Part shown: one piece after another, positions 52,162 through 61,478 of the stretch
How the letters are laid out: each line of letters begins with the position of its first letter
How positions within the stretch are numbered: the first letter of the stretch is position 1
DNA from: GCA-003244245 sp963712995
Lineage (GTDB): Bacteria > Actinomycetota > Actinomycetes > Mycobacteriales > Pseudonocardiaceae
Direction of reading: 5' to 3'
DNA: 64,000 nucleotides
Assembly: GCA_963712995.1 (NCBI GenBank)
Contig: CAVQKH010000017.1
Location: forward strand, 186,001-250,000
The notes under the pieces: model-generated
Told to the model about the DNA's origin: nothing
What the model saw: the letters and a program-made list of their open reading frames with translations, nothing else
Databases searched by the model: none
Translations under genes and position numbers: made by a program

Positions 52162-53136
52162 ATGACCGCCGCGCAGATCACCGTGGAACCGGACACCGTC
52201 CTCGAGGCGGACCTTGACGCGCAGAGCCCGGCCGCGGACCTGGTCCGGGTTTACCTCAACGGAATCGGGCGCACCGCGCTGCTCAGCGCGCAGCAGGAGG
52301 TGGAGCTCGCCAAGCGCATCGAGGCTGGCGTGTTCGCACGTCACATCCTGGACACCGCGACACGCCTGGCGCCCGGCCGGCAGGCCGATCTGGCACGGCT
52401 GGTGCGCGACGGTCACCGTGCGAAGGACCACCTGCTGGAGGCGAACCTGCGGCTGGTGGTGTCACTGGCCAAGCGCTACACAGGCCGCGGAATGCCGCTG
52501 CTGGACCTGATCCAAGAGGGCAATCTCGGCCTGATCCGTGCGGTGGAGAAGTTCGACTACACCAAGGGTTTCAAGTTCTCCACTTATGCCACCTGGTGGA
52601 TCCGGCAGGCTATCACCCGCGGCATGGCCGACCAGGGACGCACCATTCGACTTCCGGTGCATCTGGTGGAACAGGTGAACAAGCTGGCTCGGATCAAACG
52701 GGATCTGCACCAGCGGCTGGGCAGGGAGGCGACCCACCAGGAGCTGGCCAACGAGTCCGGCATCGCGGTGGAGAAAGTAGCCGACCTGCTGGACTACTCC
52801 CGCGACCCGGTGAGCCTGGACATGCCCGTCGGCGCTGAGGAGGAGGCGCCGCTGGGCGACTTCATCGAAGACGCCCAAGCGACCGACGCTGAGTCGGCGG
52901 TGATCTCCGGGTTGCTGCAGGACGACCTTCGTCGGGTGCTGGCCACCCTCGAAGACCGGGAACAAAAAGTCATCCGGCTGCGCTACGGCCTCGACGACGG
53001 CCAACCGCACACGTTGGACCAGATCGGCAAGCGTTTCGGGCTCTCCCGCGAACGGGTTCGTCAGATCGAACGCGAGGTCATGGCCAAACTGCGCCACGGG
53101 GATCGTGCCGAGCGGCTCCGCGCATACGCCTGCTGA
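52162..53136 (+). CDS. Group 2 sigma-70 factor (SigB/HrdB-like)
   Basis: A 324-residue sigma factor with regions 1.2 to 4. Region 1.2 is DLVRVYLNGIGRTALLS; region 2 is LRLVVSLAKRYTGRGMPLLDLIQEGNLGLIRAVEKFDYTKGFKFSTYATWWIRQAI; region 3 has IRLPVHLVEQVNKLARI; region 4 ends TLDQIGKRFGLSRERVRQIEREVMAKLRH. It lacks the long acidic region 1.1 of the main factor, as in mycobacterial SigB. It should direct RNA polymerase to housekeeping-like or stress promoters. ATG 52162 follows AGGAAAGGAAC. Confidence 0.9.
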   Translation: MTAAQITVEPDTVLEADLDAQSPAADLVRVYLNGIGRTALLSAQQEVELAKRIEAGVFARHILDTATRLAPGRQADLARLVRDGHRAKDHLLEANLRLVVSLAKRYTGRGMPLLDLIQEGNLGLIRAVEKFDYTKGFKFSTYATWWIRQAITRGMADQGRTIRLPVHLVEQVNKLARIKRDLHQRLGREATHQELANESGIAVEKVADLLDYSRDPVSLDMPVGAEEEAPLGDFIEDAQATDAESAVISGLLQDDLRRVLATLEDREQKVIRLRYGLDDGQPHTLDQIGKRFGLSRERVRQIEREVMAKLRHGDRAERLRAYAC

Positions 53137-53264
53137 CCTGCTGCTTGACTGCAGCGCGTCACCGCTCGAATGGCGGCATTGACGTCGCAGCGCTGGAGGA
53201 GGCACTGTCACTTCAAGACGTGACACGGACCACGCGACGTCAGGCTCAGGCAGTCGCGCGCCGC

Positions 53265-53297
53265 GGAAGGTCGGGCTCGTCGGGGGTCCGGCCTTCC
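53265..53297. terminator. Possible bidirectional terminator
   Basis: Ten-base arms GGAAGGTCGG and CCGGCCTTCC, with one imperfect pair, around a 13-base loop, between the convergent sigma factor and DinB-like genes. Confidence 0.4.
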
Positions 53298-53331
53298 CAC
53301 GTTGCAGATCTGACCCTCCCGATAGCGCGAA

Positions 53332-54081
53332 TCAAGCATACGTCCGCGCAAGAGCCAGGACACGATCCCCGTCTCGCCCAGTGGCGGTCAGGTCAGTCTC
53401 AGCCGGATCGAGCCGCCGGGCGGCGACGAGACAGAACTCCAGACCCGGTCCGCGAACAATCGTGCACGGATCGTCTTCGGTACTCAACGCCCATAGCGCC
53501 CCGCTGGGCCCGGTCAGCTCGAGCGCGACAGGTCCGTGCAGCACCTCGCCGGCCCGAGCGAAGGCGTAAGGCAACATGCGCCACGCCAGCCGAGCGATAT
53601 GCCACGACCGATCAGTCGGGACGAGCGTGACACCAAGAGCGTCGGCGATGTCTGCGGTGTGAATCCACATTTCGGCCAGCCGGGTGGTGGCGAGGGTTCG
53701 AGCTGGCAGCTCGCTGATCACCCACGGTAGGCGCCGACCGGGTTCGGACTCGGCGAGCAGCCGCCGCTGCGCCGCCGCAGCGTCCCGCCAACGCTGAACA
53801 AGCTGCGTGGCACCGGCCCCCCGCTCGGCCACCACCGCCTGTTCGGCGCCCTCGTCCACCGTGCGGGCGTCAGCGGGCATGAACCAGCCGAATCGCACTC
53901 CGAACGAATCATCGCCGGTGGCTGCGGCCAGCTCGCTGGTTTGCGCCAGGTGCAGCACGATATCGGCTACCGACCACCCGGAGCACCTGGATGGTGTCGT
54001 CCAGTCAACGCTGTCCAGGCCAGCGAGGAGGCCATCAAGTTCGGCCTGCTGCGCATCCAGAGCAGCAATGATTGCTTCCAT
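53332..54081 (-). CDS. Mycothiol-dependent maleylpyruvate isomerase-like (DinB fold) protein
   Basis: A 249-residue member of the actinobacterial TIGR03083/MDMPI group. The N-terminal four-helix DinB-like domain has LLAGLDSVDWTTPSRCSGWSVADIVLHLAQ, with the first metal-binding His, and TTRLAEMWIHTADIADALG with two more. The C-terminal part (VALELTGPSGALWALSTED to AARRLDPAETDL) is a small sterol-carrier-like domain. Members use a metal and often mycothiol; the substrate is unknown. Confidence 0.82.
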   Translation of the reverse strand: MEAIIAALDAQQAELDGLLAGLDSVDWTTPSRCSGWSVADIVLHLAQTSELAAATGDDSFGVRFGWFMPADARTVDEGAEQAVVAERGAGATQLVQRWRDAAAAQRRLLAESEPGRRLPWVISELPARTLATTRLAEMWIHTADIADALGVTLVPTDRSWHIARLAWRMLPYAFARAGEVLHGPVALELTGPSGALWALSTEDDPCTIVRGPGLEFCLVAARRLDPAETDLTATGRDGDRVLALARTYA

Positions 54082-54140
54082 GCAGATCGACGTTACGCTC
54101 GATTGCCACGCGCAGGATCATGCGTAAATAGACCAACCCA

Positions 54141-55313
54141 TTAGGCACGGGGGTCCTCGGGGTCGAGGTTGTGTAGCGGGTAGACAGCGCGCCGGGTCTC
54201 CTGAATCGCCCGGTCCAGCTCGGTGTCACCAGTTCCGTCCCAAGGAGTCCAACGGGGCTCGGCGCCGTCGGTCATTGCGACCGGCAGCTGTGTGCCACGC
54301 GCTACGGTGGCTGCATACGCGCTCCAGTCGGCCGGCACCGCCGCGTGCGGGTCGATCTCGCGGCCGAGCACGGTGGCCACCAGATGCGTCCATGATCGTG
54401 GGACCACCCGGAACAGGGAGTACCCGCCGCCACCGAGAGCCAGCCAGCGGCCACCAGCCGTGGTCTCGGCGAGGTCGGCCAAGGCGCGGTGCGCAGCCCG
54501 CTGACCGTCCACCGACAGCGCCAGGTTGGCCAGTGGATCCTCCGCGTGCGTGTCCGCGCCGTGTTGGGTCACCAGGACTTCGGGCCCGAACGCGCGCAGC
54601 AGTGCGGGCACGACCGCGTGGAAAGCCCTCAGCCACTCGTCGTCGCCGGTACCGGGGGGAAGTGGCACATTCACTGCTGAACCTTCGGCGCCGGCAGCGC
54701 CGATGTCCGCCGAGCGGCCGGTGCCGGGAAAGAGCGTGGCCGGGTGCTGGTGCAGCGAGATGGTGAGCACCCGAGGGTCGTCGGCGAAGGCCTCCTGCAC
54801 CCCGTCGCCGTGGTGGACGTCGATGTCGACGTAGGCCACTCGAGACACCCCACCGTCGAGCAACCGCCGGATCGCCAGCGCGCAGTCGTTATAGATGCAG
54901 AAACCGGAGGCGTAATCCCGCATCGCGTGATGCAGACCGCCGGCGATGTTGACTGCTCGAGTGGCGTGACCGTTCAGGATCTTCTCGGCGGCGAGCAGCG
55001 AACCACCGGCGACCAGCGCCGAGGCCTCGTGCATGCGGTGGAACACGGGATTGTCCGCAGTGCCCAGGCCGTGACCTGCGCGCCCGCGCGGCGCCTGCCG
55101 CACCGCGGTGACATAACCCTCGGAGTGCACCGTGCGCAGCTCGTCGTCGGTGGCCAGCACCGGCGCCAGTGGCTGCACACCATCCAGCACACCGAGCGAA
55201 CGCGCCAGCCGGATGGTGAGGTCGAGCCGGATGGGATTGAGCGGGTGCCGCCCGCCCAGGTCGTAGCCGAGAAGGGTCTCATCCCAGATGACCACCGCAC
55301 GGGAAGGTGTCAT
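54141..55313 (-). CDS. acuC: Acetoin utilization AcuC/histone deacetylase-family protein
   Basis: A 390-residue class II-like deacetylase fold. Zinc-site and charge-relay motifs are visible: GLHHAMRDYASGFCIYNDCALAI, YVDIDVHHGDGVQEAF, LTISLHQHPATLFPGTG, VTQHGADTHAEDPLANL and LGGGGYSLF. AcuC removes acetyl groups from lysine, classically from acetyl-CoA synthetase. ATG 55313 (MTPSRAVVIWDE) is chosen; a tandem 16-bp repeat lies directly upstream of it. Confidence 0.9.
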   Translation of the reverse strand: MTPSRAVVIWDETLLGYDLGGRHPLNPIRLDLTIRLARSLGVLDGVQPLAPVLATDDELRTVHSEGYVTAVRQAPRGRAGHGLGTADNPVFHRMHEASALVAGGSLLAAEKILNGHATRAVNIAGGLHHAMRDYASGFCIYNDCALAIRRLLDGGVSRVAYVDIDVHHGDGVQEAFADDPRVLTISLHQHPATLFPGTGRSADIGAAGAEGSAVNVPLPPGTGDDEWLRAFHAVVPALLRAFGPEVLVTQHGADTHAEDPLANLALSVDGQRAAHRALADLAETTAGGRWLALGGGGYSLFRVVPRSWTHLVATVLGREIDPHAAVPADWSAYAATVARGTQLPVAMTDGAEPRWTPWDGTGDTELDRAIQETRRAVYPLHNLDPEDPRA

Positions 55314-55314
55314 G

Positions 55315-55346
55315 CCCTGGACGCTACCGGCCCTGGACGCTACCGG
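55315..55346. repeat. 16-bp perfect tandem duplication before acuC
   Basis: CCCTGGACGCTACCGG occurs twice in a row (55315-55330, 55331-55346). On the minus strand the copies form the untranslated leader ending one base before the acuC ATG. The AGGG of each copy could serve as a weak ribosome binding site. Confidence 0.85.
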
Positions 55347-55376
55347 TCGGCGGGGCAATAGCGTGCCGGCTGCTAC

Positions 55377-56225
55377 CTACCCACGGTCCGGACCGGTGGC
55401 AACGGGATGGTCGGGGTCGGTGCACCACTGGGACCACGATCCGGCGTATAGCGCCGCGGGGCATTGGGACGACGTGACCCCGGCGAGCTCGAGTCCGAGC
55501 ACCACAGCACAGGCGTTGATCCCGGAACCGCAGTAAGCGCCGACATCGGCACCCGCAACCCCCCACCGGTGGGCGAGCTCGCGCAGCCGGATCGGCGGTA
55601 GCCAACGCCCCTGCGAATCGGTCAGCTCGCGCGATGGCGCGCTCGTCGCCCCGGGAATATGACCTGCCCGCGGGTCCACCGGCTCGACCTCCCCTCGGTA
55701 GCGGGGCGCCGCGCGGGCATCGAGCAGCACCCCATCCCGGGCCAGCGTCGCGGCTTGCGCCGCATCGAGTACAGGCATTCCGCCGGGTCGCACGGTGAAC
55801 GTGCCAGCCTGCGGTCGGGGCATCTCGACGGTCATCGGCAGCCCGGCAGCCCGCCACGCCGCGATACCTCCGTCGAGCACCGCGACCGCCGGGTGCCCCG
55901 CCCAGCGCAGCAGCCACCACAGCCGGGCCGCCACCGATCCATCCGCTGCGTCGTAGGCGACGACAGGAGTGCTCGCGTGCACACCTGCAGTGCGCAGAAC
56001 AGCCTGCAGCGCCGGGGCGAACGGGAGTGGATGCCGCCCGCCTGGACCCGGCGGTCCGGCGAGATCCGCATCCACGTCGAGATAGACCGCACCCGGCAGG
56101 TGACCCGCGCAGTAGTCGACGCGACCGGGTGGGCCGGTGAGCGACCATCGCACGTCCGCCACGGTGGGCGGTTCGGGGCCGGCGAGCAGGGCGACCAGTT
56201 CGTGGGGCGTGATCACCGGGTACAT
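55377..56225 (-). CDS. Two-domain rhodanese sulfurtransferase
   Basis: A 282-residue thiosulfate/3-mercaptopyruvate sulfurtransferase. The inactive N-terminal rhodanese domain (VADVRWSLTGPPG, GAVYLDVDADLAGPPGPGGRHPLP) is followed by the active domain (LLDARAAPRYRGEVEPVDPRAGHIPGA). The catalytic Cys is in the loop GAYCGSGINACA near residue 233. It transfers sulfur from a small donor to cyanide, thiols or proteins. It is divergent from ideR. Confidence 0.9.
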   Translation of the reverse strand: MYPVITPHELVALLAGPEPPTVADVRWSLTGPPGRVDYCAGHLPGAVYLDVDADLAGPPGPGGRHPLPFAPALQAVLRTAGVHASTPVVAYDAADGSVAARLWWLLRWAGHPAVAVLDGGIAAWRAAGLPMTVEMPRPQAGTFTVRPGGMPVLDAAQAATLARDGVLLDARAAPRYRGEVEPVDPRAGHIPGATSAPSRELTDSQGRWLPPIRLRELAHRWGVAGADVGAYCGSGINACAVVLGLELAGVTSSQCPAALYAGSWSQWCTDPDHPVATGPDRG

Positions 56226-56308
56226 TCAGCCCATCCAGCTTCTTGACACGCGTACTCCGCGTCGCCCCAGTCGCGTTCTACCATAGGTGTAACCCTAGGG
56301 AGACCGGT

Positions 56309-57004
56309 GTGAACGAGCTCATCGACACCACTGAGATGTATCTGCGCACCATCTTCGAGCTCGAGGAGGAAGGTGTCGTCCCGCTGCGGGCGCGGATCGC
56401 GGAGCGGCTGGGACAAAGCGGGCCCACCGTCAGCCAGACGGTGGCCCGCATGGAGCGGGACGGCCTGCTGGCCGTGGCCGATGACCGGCATCTCGAGCTC
56501 ACCGCGGAGGGCCGTAGCCGGGCCATCTCGGTGATGCGCAAGCACCGGCTGGCCGAGCGTCTGCTGGTCGACGTGATCGGGCTGGAGTGGGAGCAGGTGC
56601 ACAGCGAGGCCTGCCGCTGGGAACACGTGATGAGCGAGGCGGTGGAACGCAAGCTGGTCGCGTTACTGGGCAACCCCACCACCTCCCCGTACGGCAACCC
56701 GATCCCCGGGCTGGACGAGCTCGGAGTCGGAGAGCCGGCAACGTCGATCGAACCCGACCTCGTCCGGCTGGACGAGGTCGCCCGGCGCGGCGGCGGCACC
56801 GTCGAAGTGCGACGCATCGCCGAGCACGTGCAACTGGACCCGGCTCTGATGGCGGACCTGCACAGGGTCGATGCGGTGCCCGGAAACGTAGTGCAGGTGG
56901 CGGCCCAGGCACGGACGACACATCCTGTGGTGCTCTCCGGCCGCGGGTCCACCATAGAGGTGACAGGCACACTCGCACATGCGGTCATGGGCCGTCGGCG
57001 GTGA
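56309..57004 (+). CDS. ideR: Iron-dependent repressor IdeR (DtxR family)
   Basis: A 231-residue DtxR-family repressor at the standard length. The DNA-binding domain has QSGPTVSQTVARMERDGLL. Every known IdeR metal ligand is at its textbook position: Met10, Cys102, Glu105 and His106 in one site, His79, Glu83 and His98 in the other. The C-terminal SH3-like domain is present (VVQVAAQARTTHPVVLSGRG). With Fe(II) it binds TTAGGTTAGGCTAACCTAA-type boxes, such as those at 11377-11505. GTG 56309 follows AGGGAG. Confidence 0.94.
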   Translation: MNELIDTTEMYLRTIFELEEEGVVPLRARIAERLGQSGPTVSQTVARMERDGLLAVADDRHLELTAEGRSRAISVMRKHRLAERLLVDVIGLEWEQVHSEACRWEHVMSEAVERKLVALLGNPTTSPYGNPIPGLDELGVGEPATSIEPDLVRLDEVARRGGGTVEVRRIAEHVQLDPALMADLHRVDAVPGNVVQVAAQARTTHPVVLSGRGSTIEVTGTLAHAVMGRRR

Positions 57005-57036
57005 CCGGGCTGTCCTCGTTGCGTGGACCGAGCCGG

Positions 57037-58002
57037 ATGCGGCTGCTCGTCACAGGGGGCGCGGGCTATATCGGTAGCGTCTGCGCCGCGCGCCTGGTCG
57101 AGGCCGGCCACGAGATCGTGGTCCTGGACGACCTGTCCACCGGGCACCGGGACGCGGTGCCGACCGGCTGCCGGTTCGTGGCGGGCACCGTGGAGGACGC
57201 GGGCGCCCTGCTGGCCGAAGGCTTTGACGGTGTGCTGCATTTTGCGGCCCGCTCGCTGGTCGGGGAATCGATGGTACAGCCGCAGCAATACTGGCTGGGC
57301 AACGTGGTGGCCACGGTCAGGCTGCTTGAGGCGATGCGCGAGCACGGCACTGCTCGGCTGGTGTTCTCCTCCACCGCGGCCACCTACGGCGAACCGGCGT
57401 CGGTCCCGATCACCGAGGACGCGGATACCAGGCCCACCAACCCCTACGGGGCGACGAAACTGGCGATCGACCACGCCATCAGCTCCTACGCCATCGCGCA
57501 CGGCATCGCAGCGGTGAGCCTGCGATACTTCAACGTCGCCGGCGCCTATGGCCCCTACGGTGAGCGGCACACCGTCGAGACTCACCTCATTCCGCTGATT
57601 CTGCAGGTTGCCCTCGGCCACCGAGAAAAAATCATGGTGTTCGGGCAGGACTGGCCCACTTCGGACGGCACCTGCGTTCGTGACTACATCCACGTGGTAG
57701 ATCTCGCCGACGCCCACGAGCGGGCGCTCGAGCAGGCCGTGCCGGGCGAGCACCGGATCTACAATCTGGGCAACGGAACTGGCTTCTCGGTGCGGCAGGT
57801 GCTGGACACCTGCCGGCAGGTCACCGGGCACCCAATCCCGGCGCAGTCCGCGGCGCGACGGCAAGGCGACCCAGCGATCCTGATCGCCTCCAGCGATCGG
57901 GCCCACTACGAGCTGGGCTGGAAACCGGAGCGCTCCGACCTCGACGTGATCGTCGCGGACGCCTGGAATTTCGCCCGCGGCATCCTGCGCACCATCCACT
58001 GA
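57037..58002 (+). CDS. galE: UDP-glucose 4-epimerase
   Basis: A 321-residue short-chain dehydrogenase-type epimerase. The NAD motif is LLVTGGAGYIGSVCAARL, the catalytic Ser/Thr is in FSSTAATYGEP, and YGATKLAIDHAI gives the Tyr and Lys. VSLRYFNVAGA, then GTCVRDYIHVVDLADAH and YNLGNGTGFSV are GalE-typical. It interconverts UDP-glucose and UDP-galactose for cell wall and exopolysaccharide. ATG 57037 lies 32 bases after the ideR stop, so the two are probably co-transcribed. Confidence 0.92.
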   Translation: MRLLVTGGAGYIGSVCAARLVEAGHEIVVLDDLSTGHRDAVPTGCRFVAGTVEDAGALLAEGFDGVLHFAARSLVGESMVQPQQYWLGNVVATVRLLEAMREHGTARLVFSSTAATYGEPASVPITEDADTRPTNPYGATKLAIDHAISSYAIAHGIAAVSLRYFNVAGAYGPYGERHTVETHLIPLILQVALGHREKIMVFGQDWPTSDGTCVRDYIHVVDLADAHERALEQAVPGEHRIYNLGNGTGFSVRQVLDTCRQVTGHPIPAQSAARRQGDPAILIASSDRAHYELGWKPERSDLDVIVADAWNFARGILRTIH

Positions 58003-58022
58003 CCGCCGCAGTCGCGTACCGC

Positions 58023-59066
58023 TCATCGCTTGCCTCGCGATCGGCGCTTCGGTGACCTGCGCGCCGGCCGTCGAAGGGCCGCCGCAGCGTCCCGGGCGAC
58101 ATCGCGCAGCAGTTCAGGCGGCAAGCCCCCGTCCAGCGCCGCACGGAGCAACCCGGACAACGAGTGGTGTGGACAGGCGTGCAGGGCCGCGTCCAACGCG
58201 ACGCTGGCCAGCGCGCCGTCCCCGCGGAGGTACGCGGTGAGCGCCAGCAGAGCCGCGGGTTCGGCTCGCTCCGGTGCGGGGGTGGCCCGGACGAGGGCCA
58301 GCCATAGCCGCTCTGCGGCGATCGCGCCGGAACCCGTGCACCAGGGCAGGCAGGCATCCCGAACCCGGTGGTCGCACAGCGCGGAGGCGACCTCGGCGAT
58401 GACGCTGTCACCAAGCTCGGGGTCTCCTGCGGCCGCCGCTCGGTGCAGCTCGGCCAACCGAGCGAGGCGCTGAGCTACCATCCGGGCGCTCATCGGGTGT
58501 TCGGCGTCGACCGCATCCAGCAGCATCGCTCGACGTTGCAACGCCGCGGGATCCTCCGCGACCAGCAGCGCGGCCAGCTCCTGCCGGCTACCGAAGGTCA
58601 CCGCACCAGCTGCGACCGTAGCGGCAGCAAGCGGGCTGGTCGCGGGATCGGCCACGGTGCCGGCGCACAGCGGATCCCCATAGCAGCGCCACGGCGCCCC
58701 GCTCGTCGTCTCGGTGGTCCACGCCGCGTGCACGATGGGAAGTCCCGCGCCGGTCAGCACGTCGTCAAGTGCGCTCACCAACACACGGTGTGGGAGATCG
58801 CCATCCGGGGGGCCCTCACCCCCGATCACGATCAGCGCGACACCGGTGGGCCGCTGCCTGGCGATCGGGGCCAGCAGTTGCTCGGCCAGTAGCGGTGCTT
58901 GGTCGGCAGCGACCAGATCGGCGCGCAACGTCAGCCCCAGGCTCTTCCCGTGCAGTGCCAGGAGGACCACGGACTCGTGCGGGTGGAAACCGAGTAAATG
59001 GGGGACGGCGGCGATCAGCTCGGATGGATCGGATAGCCGGATACGGCCGGCGGTAGGTGCGCTCAT
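58023..59066 (-). CDS. DUF4192 family protein
   Basis: A 347-residue protein of the actinobacterial DUF4192 family: IRLSDPSELIAAVPHLLGFHPHESVVLLAL at the start, LTAYLRGDGALASVALDAALHACPHHSLSGLLRAALDGGLPPE near the end, and a very basic C-terminal tail (RRPARRSPKRRSRGKR). Function is unknown; the tail may bind nucleic acid. ATG 59066 (MSAPTAGRIRLSD) is preferred to the upstream in-frame start. Confidence 0.87.
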   Translation of the reverse strand: MSAPTAGRIRLSDPSELIAAVPHLLGFHPHESVVLLALHGKSLGLTLRADLVAADQAPLLAEQLLAPIARQRPTGVALIVIGGEGPPDGDLPHRVLVSALDDVLTGAGLPIVHAAWTTETTSGAPWRCYGDPLCAGTVADPATSPLAAATVAAGAVTFGSRQELAALLVAEDPAALQRRAMLLDAVDAEHPMSARMVAQRLARLAELHRAAAAGDPELGDSVIAEVASALCDHRVRDACLPWCTGSGAIAAERLWLALVRATPAPERAEPAALLALTAYLRGDGALASVALDAALHACPHHSLSGLLRAALDGGLPPELLRDVARDAAAALRRPARRSPKRRSRGKR

Positions 59067-59214
59067 GCCACTGAACAGTCCTCCCGCGGCGGGCCGGGGA
59101 CACCTCACGAAGCCGCCAGCTGTGGACTACAGGGGGTTGTGTGGACTACTCATCCCTCCCAGGCCCGCGCGGGTGCCGGAATGTCGGGGGATGCAGTTAT
59201 CCTGCCACGCCACA

Positions 59215-59835
59215 TCACCCGTCGGCTCCTGATTGGACCGCACGCGGCCGGCGGCAGACATAGGTCACCGCCGGTGGCAGGTTCCACCAGACCGTGCGTG
59301 TGGTGAGCACCTCGTCGAACACCTCGCTGAGCAGCGCGCGGAACCGGCGCGCCCGGATCGTCGGGAGCGCGGGCAGGTAGGCGAAGGTGGTAAAGCAGCC
59401 TGAGGGAGCCAGCAAGCGCACCGTCGCCTCGACGATCGCGCGCTGGGCGTCGGGATCGATCAGTGACCAGGGCAACCCACTGATCACGGCGTCCACCGCC
59501 GGCACCCGGTACTCGGCGAACAACCGTTCCATGTCGAGGGCGTCCCCGATCAGCACTTCAACGCTCGTGTGCTCGGCACGCAGGTAGTCGGCGAGTACCG
59601 GATCGATCTCGACCGCCACATGCCGCCCACGACCACCGAGCCGATACTCGATCGCGGTCGTGACTGACCCGGTGCCCGGGCCGAGCTCGACCACGACCGG
59701 CTCTCCGATGCGGGGTACCACCGCGGCCAGCCGAGCCGCCAGGTGCGGGGAACTCGGTGCCACTGCACCGACCGTAGCTGGGCTGCGCACAACAGCAGCA
59801 AGGAAGGCGACGACGTGCCGCGAGAGCAGTGGCAT
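59215..59835 (-). CDS. SAM-dependent methyltransferase (phospholipid/rRNA-adenine methylase type)
   Basis: A 206-residue class I methyltransferase. Motif I is PVVVELGPGTGSVTTAI, motif II is VAVEIDPVLADYL, then VLIGDALDM, and motif IV is DAVISGLPWSLI. The SGLPW segment resembles the NLPW/NPPY region of KsgA-type and PmtA-like phospholipid N-methylases. The N-terminus (FLAAVVRSPATVGAVAPSSPHLAARLA) is typical of the PmtA-like group. The substrate is not certain. Confidence 0.82.
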   Translation of the reverse strand: MPLLSRHVVAFLAAVVRSPATVGAVAPSSPHLAARLAAVVPRIGEPVVVELGPGTGSVTTAIEYRLGGRGRHVAVEIDPVLADYLRAEHTSVEVLIGDALDMERLFAEYRVPAVDAVISGLPWSLIDPDAQRAIVEATVRLLAPSGCFTTFAYLPALPTIRARRFRALLSEVFDEVLTTRTVWWNLPPAVTYVCRRPRAVQSGADG

Positions 59836-59956
59836 GGTGCCAGATCCTGCCCGTCAGGACGTGATGTTGTGAAATCGATCTCCGCGAGCTGCCAACTTGG
59901 CGGACTACGAGATCACGGAAGGGATGAATCTGCCGGCCTGGCGGGTTGTATCTACT

Positions 59957-60862
59957 GTGACCACCGAGCTTTACCGAATCGAAGCGGAACCTGCTGCCCG
60001 GGCAGGTATGGTGCTGGTGCACGCGCTCACCGGTTTCGTGGATGCCGGCCAGGCCGCGCACCTCGCGGTGGCCCATCTGCTGGCGAACCTGGAGCACCGG
60101 GTGGTCGCCACGTTCGACATCGACCAGCTGCTCGACTACCGCTCGCGCCGACCAGTCATGATCTTCGATGAGGACCGGTGGGCTGGCTACGAGCGACCCG
60201 AACTGGTGCTGTACGAGATGCAGGACATTGTGGGCACCACGTTTCTGCTGTTGACCGGCCCGGAGCCGGATCTGCAGTGGGAACGGTTCGCTGACGCGGT
60301 CCGTGAGTTGGTTGAACGCTTCGGGATAGGGCTGACGGTGGGTCTGGGCGCGATCCCCATGGCCGTCCCCCACACCCGGCCTTCGACAGTCACCGCGCAC
60401 GCGACGCGTCGTGAGTTGATCTCCGGGTACCGGCGGTGGTTCAACACGATGCAGCTGCCCGGTCACGCCGGGGCGCTGGTTGAGCTTCGGCTGGGGGAGC
60501 TCGGGCACGACGCGATGGGCTTCGTCGCGCATGTGCCGCACTATCTGGCGCGGGTCGAGTACCCGGAATCCGCCTGCGGCCTGCTGGAACATCTGGCCCG
60601 CAGCAGCGGCCTGAGCTTGCCGGTGGATGCCCTGCGGCCCGCCGCACAGCGGGTGCTGGCCGAGGTCGACGAGCAGCTCGCCCGCTCCCCGGAGACCATG
60701 TCGGTGGTGGCCAACCTGGAGGAGCAGTTCGACGCCGTCACGAGCGAGTTCGATCGGCGACCACTACTGTCCGCCGACGCGGGACCCTTGCCCACCGGTG
60801 ACGAGATCGCCGCAGAGCTGGAGCAATTCCTCGCCGAGCAGGACGGCCCGGCCGAAAGCTAG
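59957..60862 (+). CDS. PAC2 family protein
   Basis: About 301 residues from GTG 59957 (TTELYRIEAEP). Upstream TTG 59897 or ATG 59924 would add residues that fit the family less well. Family marks are VLVHALTGFVDAGQAAHLAVAHLL, MIFDEDRWAGYERPELVLYEM, TGPEPDLQWERFADAVRELV, and GLGAIPMAVPHTRP. PAC2 proteins resemble proteasome-assembly chaperones, but their actinobacterial role is not established. The stop is close to the start of the degenerate methyltransferase remnant. Confidence 0.86.
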   Translation: MTTELYRIEAEPAARAGMVLVHALTGFVDAGQAAHLAVAHLLANLEHRVVATFDIDQLLDYRSRRPVMIFDEDRWAGYERPELVLYEMQDIVGTTFLLLTGPEPDLQWERFADAVRELVERFGIGLTVGLGAIPMAVPHTRPSTVTAHATRRELISGYRRWFNTMQLPGHAGALVELRLGELGHDAMGFVAHVPHYLARVEYPESACGLLEHLARSSGLSLPVDALRPAAQRVLAEVDEQLARSPETMSVVANLEEQFDAVTSEFDRRPLLSADAGPLPTGDEIAAELEQFLAEQDGPAES

Positions 60863-60889
60863 TGCGATCACCTTGTCCCATGATGCATC

Positions 60890-61458
60890 CGAATATCCGA
60901 ATATCCAACACATACTTAGGTGAGTCTGGTGGAAACTCGCTCGCCCGAGCATGCAGCTTTCGCCAAGCTTTGGACATGGAGGGATACCTCGGGATCGACG
61001 CCTCCCCCGCCATGGTGGGACGCCTGCGGGCCAAATCAGGTGGGGACGAGGTGACGGTCCGCATCGGAGACTTCGCCGACTTCGACCTGGGCCGGCGCTT
61101 CACACTGGTGTTCGTGGCGTTCAACACGTTGTTCGCCCTCCTTGGCCAGCAAGCCCAGGTCTCATGCTTCCGATCGGTAGCACGGCATCTGACGCCCGGC
61201 GGGCGGTTCCTGGTCGAGGCCTTCGTGCCCGATCTCAGTCGCTTCGATCGAGGCCAACGGGTCTGCACCACCAGCACCATCGAACTCGACCAGGTTGGGC
61301 TGGACTGCTCGGTGCACGACCCGGTGGCTCAGCGGGTGACTGAGGCCCGCTGGGGCGGCTGGGATCGCCGCCCCTTCGGCTCAGAGTGCTCGACGCACCT
61401 ATCCCTCTGGCGCTCGCCCGCTGAACATCAAACCCTCCGCCATCCCAATTCCGGGTAG
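60890..61458 (+). pseudogene. Remnant of a SAM-dependent methyltransferase
   Basis: The recognisable part begins at about 60975 (GYLGIDASPAMVGRLRAKSGG, RIGDFADFDLGRRFTLVFVAFNTLFALL, VARHLTPGGRFLVEAFVPDLSRF). The SAM-binding motif I (ELGxGTGR) that must precede it is missing, and after RVCTTSTIELDQ the sequence drifts and stops early. It is a truncated, probably non-functional gene. No ribosome binding site is evident. Confidence 0.65.
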
Positions 61459-61478
61459 GGCTGCGCCGTGAACTCCCA

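Noticed and set aside
60912..60930. Possible IdeR box near the methyltransferase remnant (TTAGGTGAG)
   Set aside because: Only about 11 of 19 positions agree, the right half-site is absent, and no intact gene follows.
60912..61458. Methyltransferase remnant as a working gene
   Set aside because: SAM-binding motif I is missing and the C-terminal part drifts out of family likeness.
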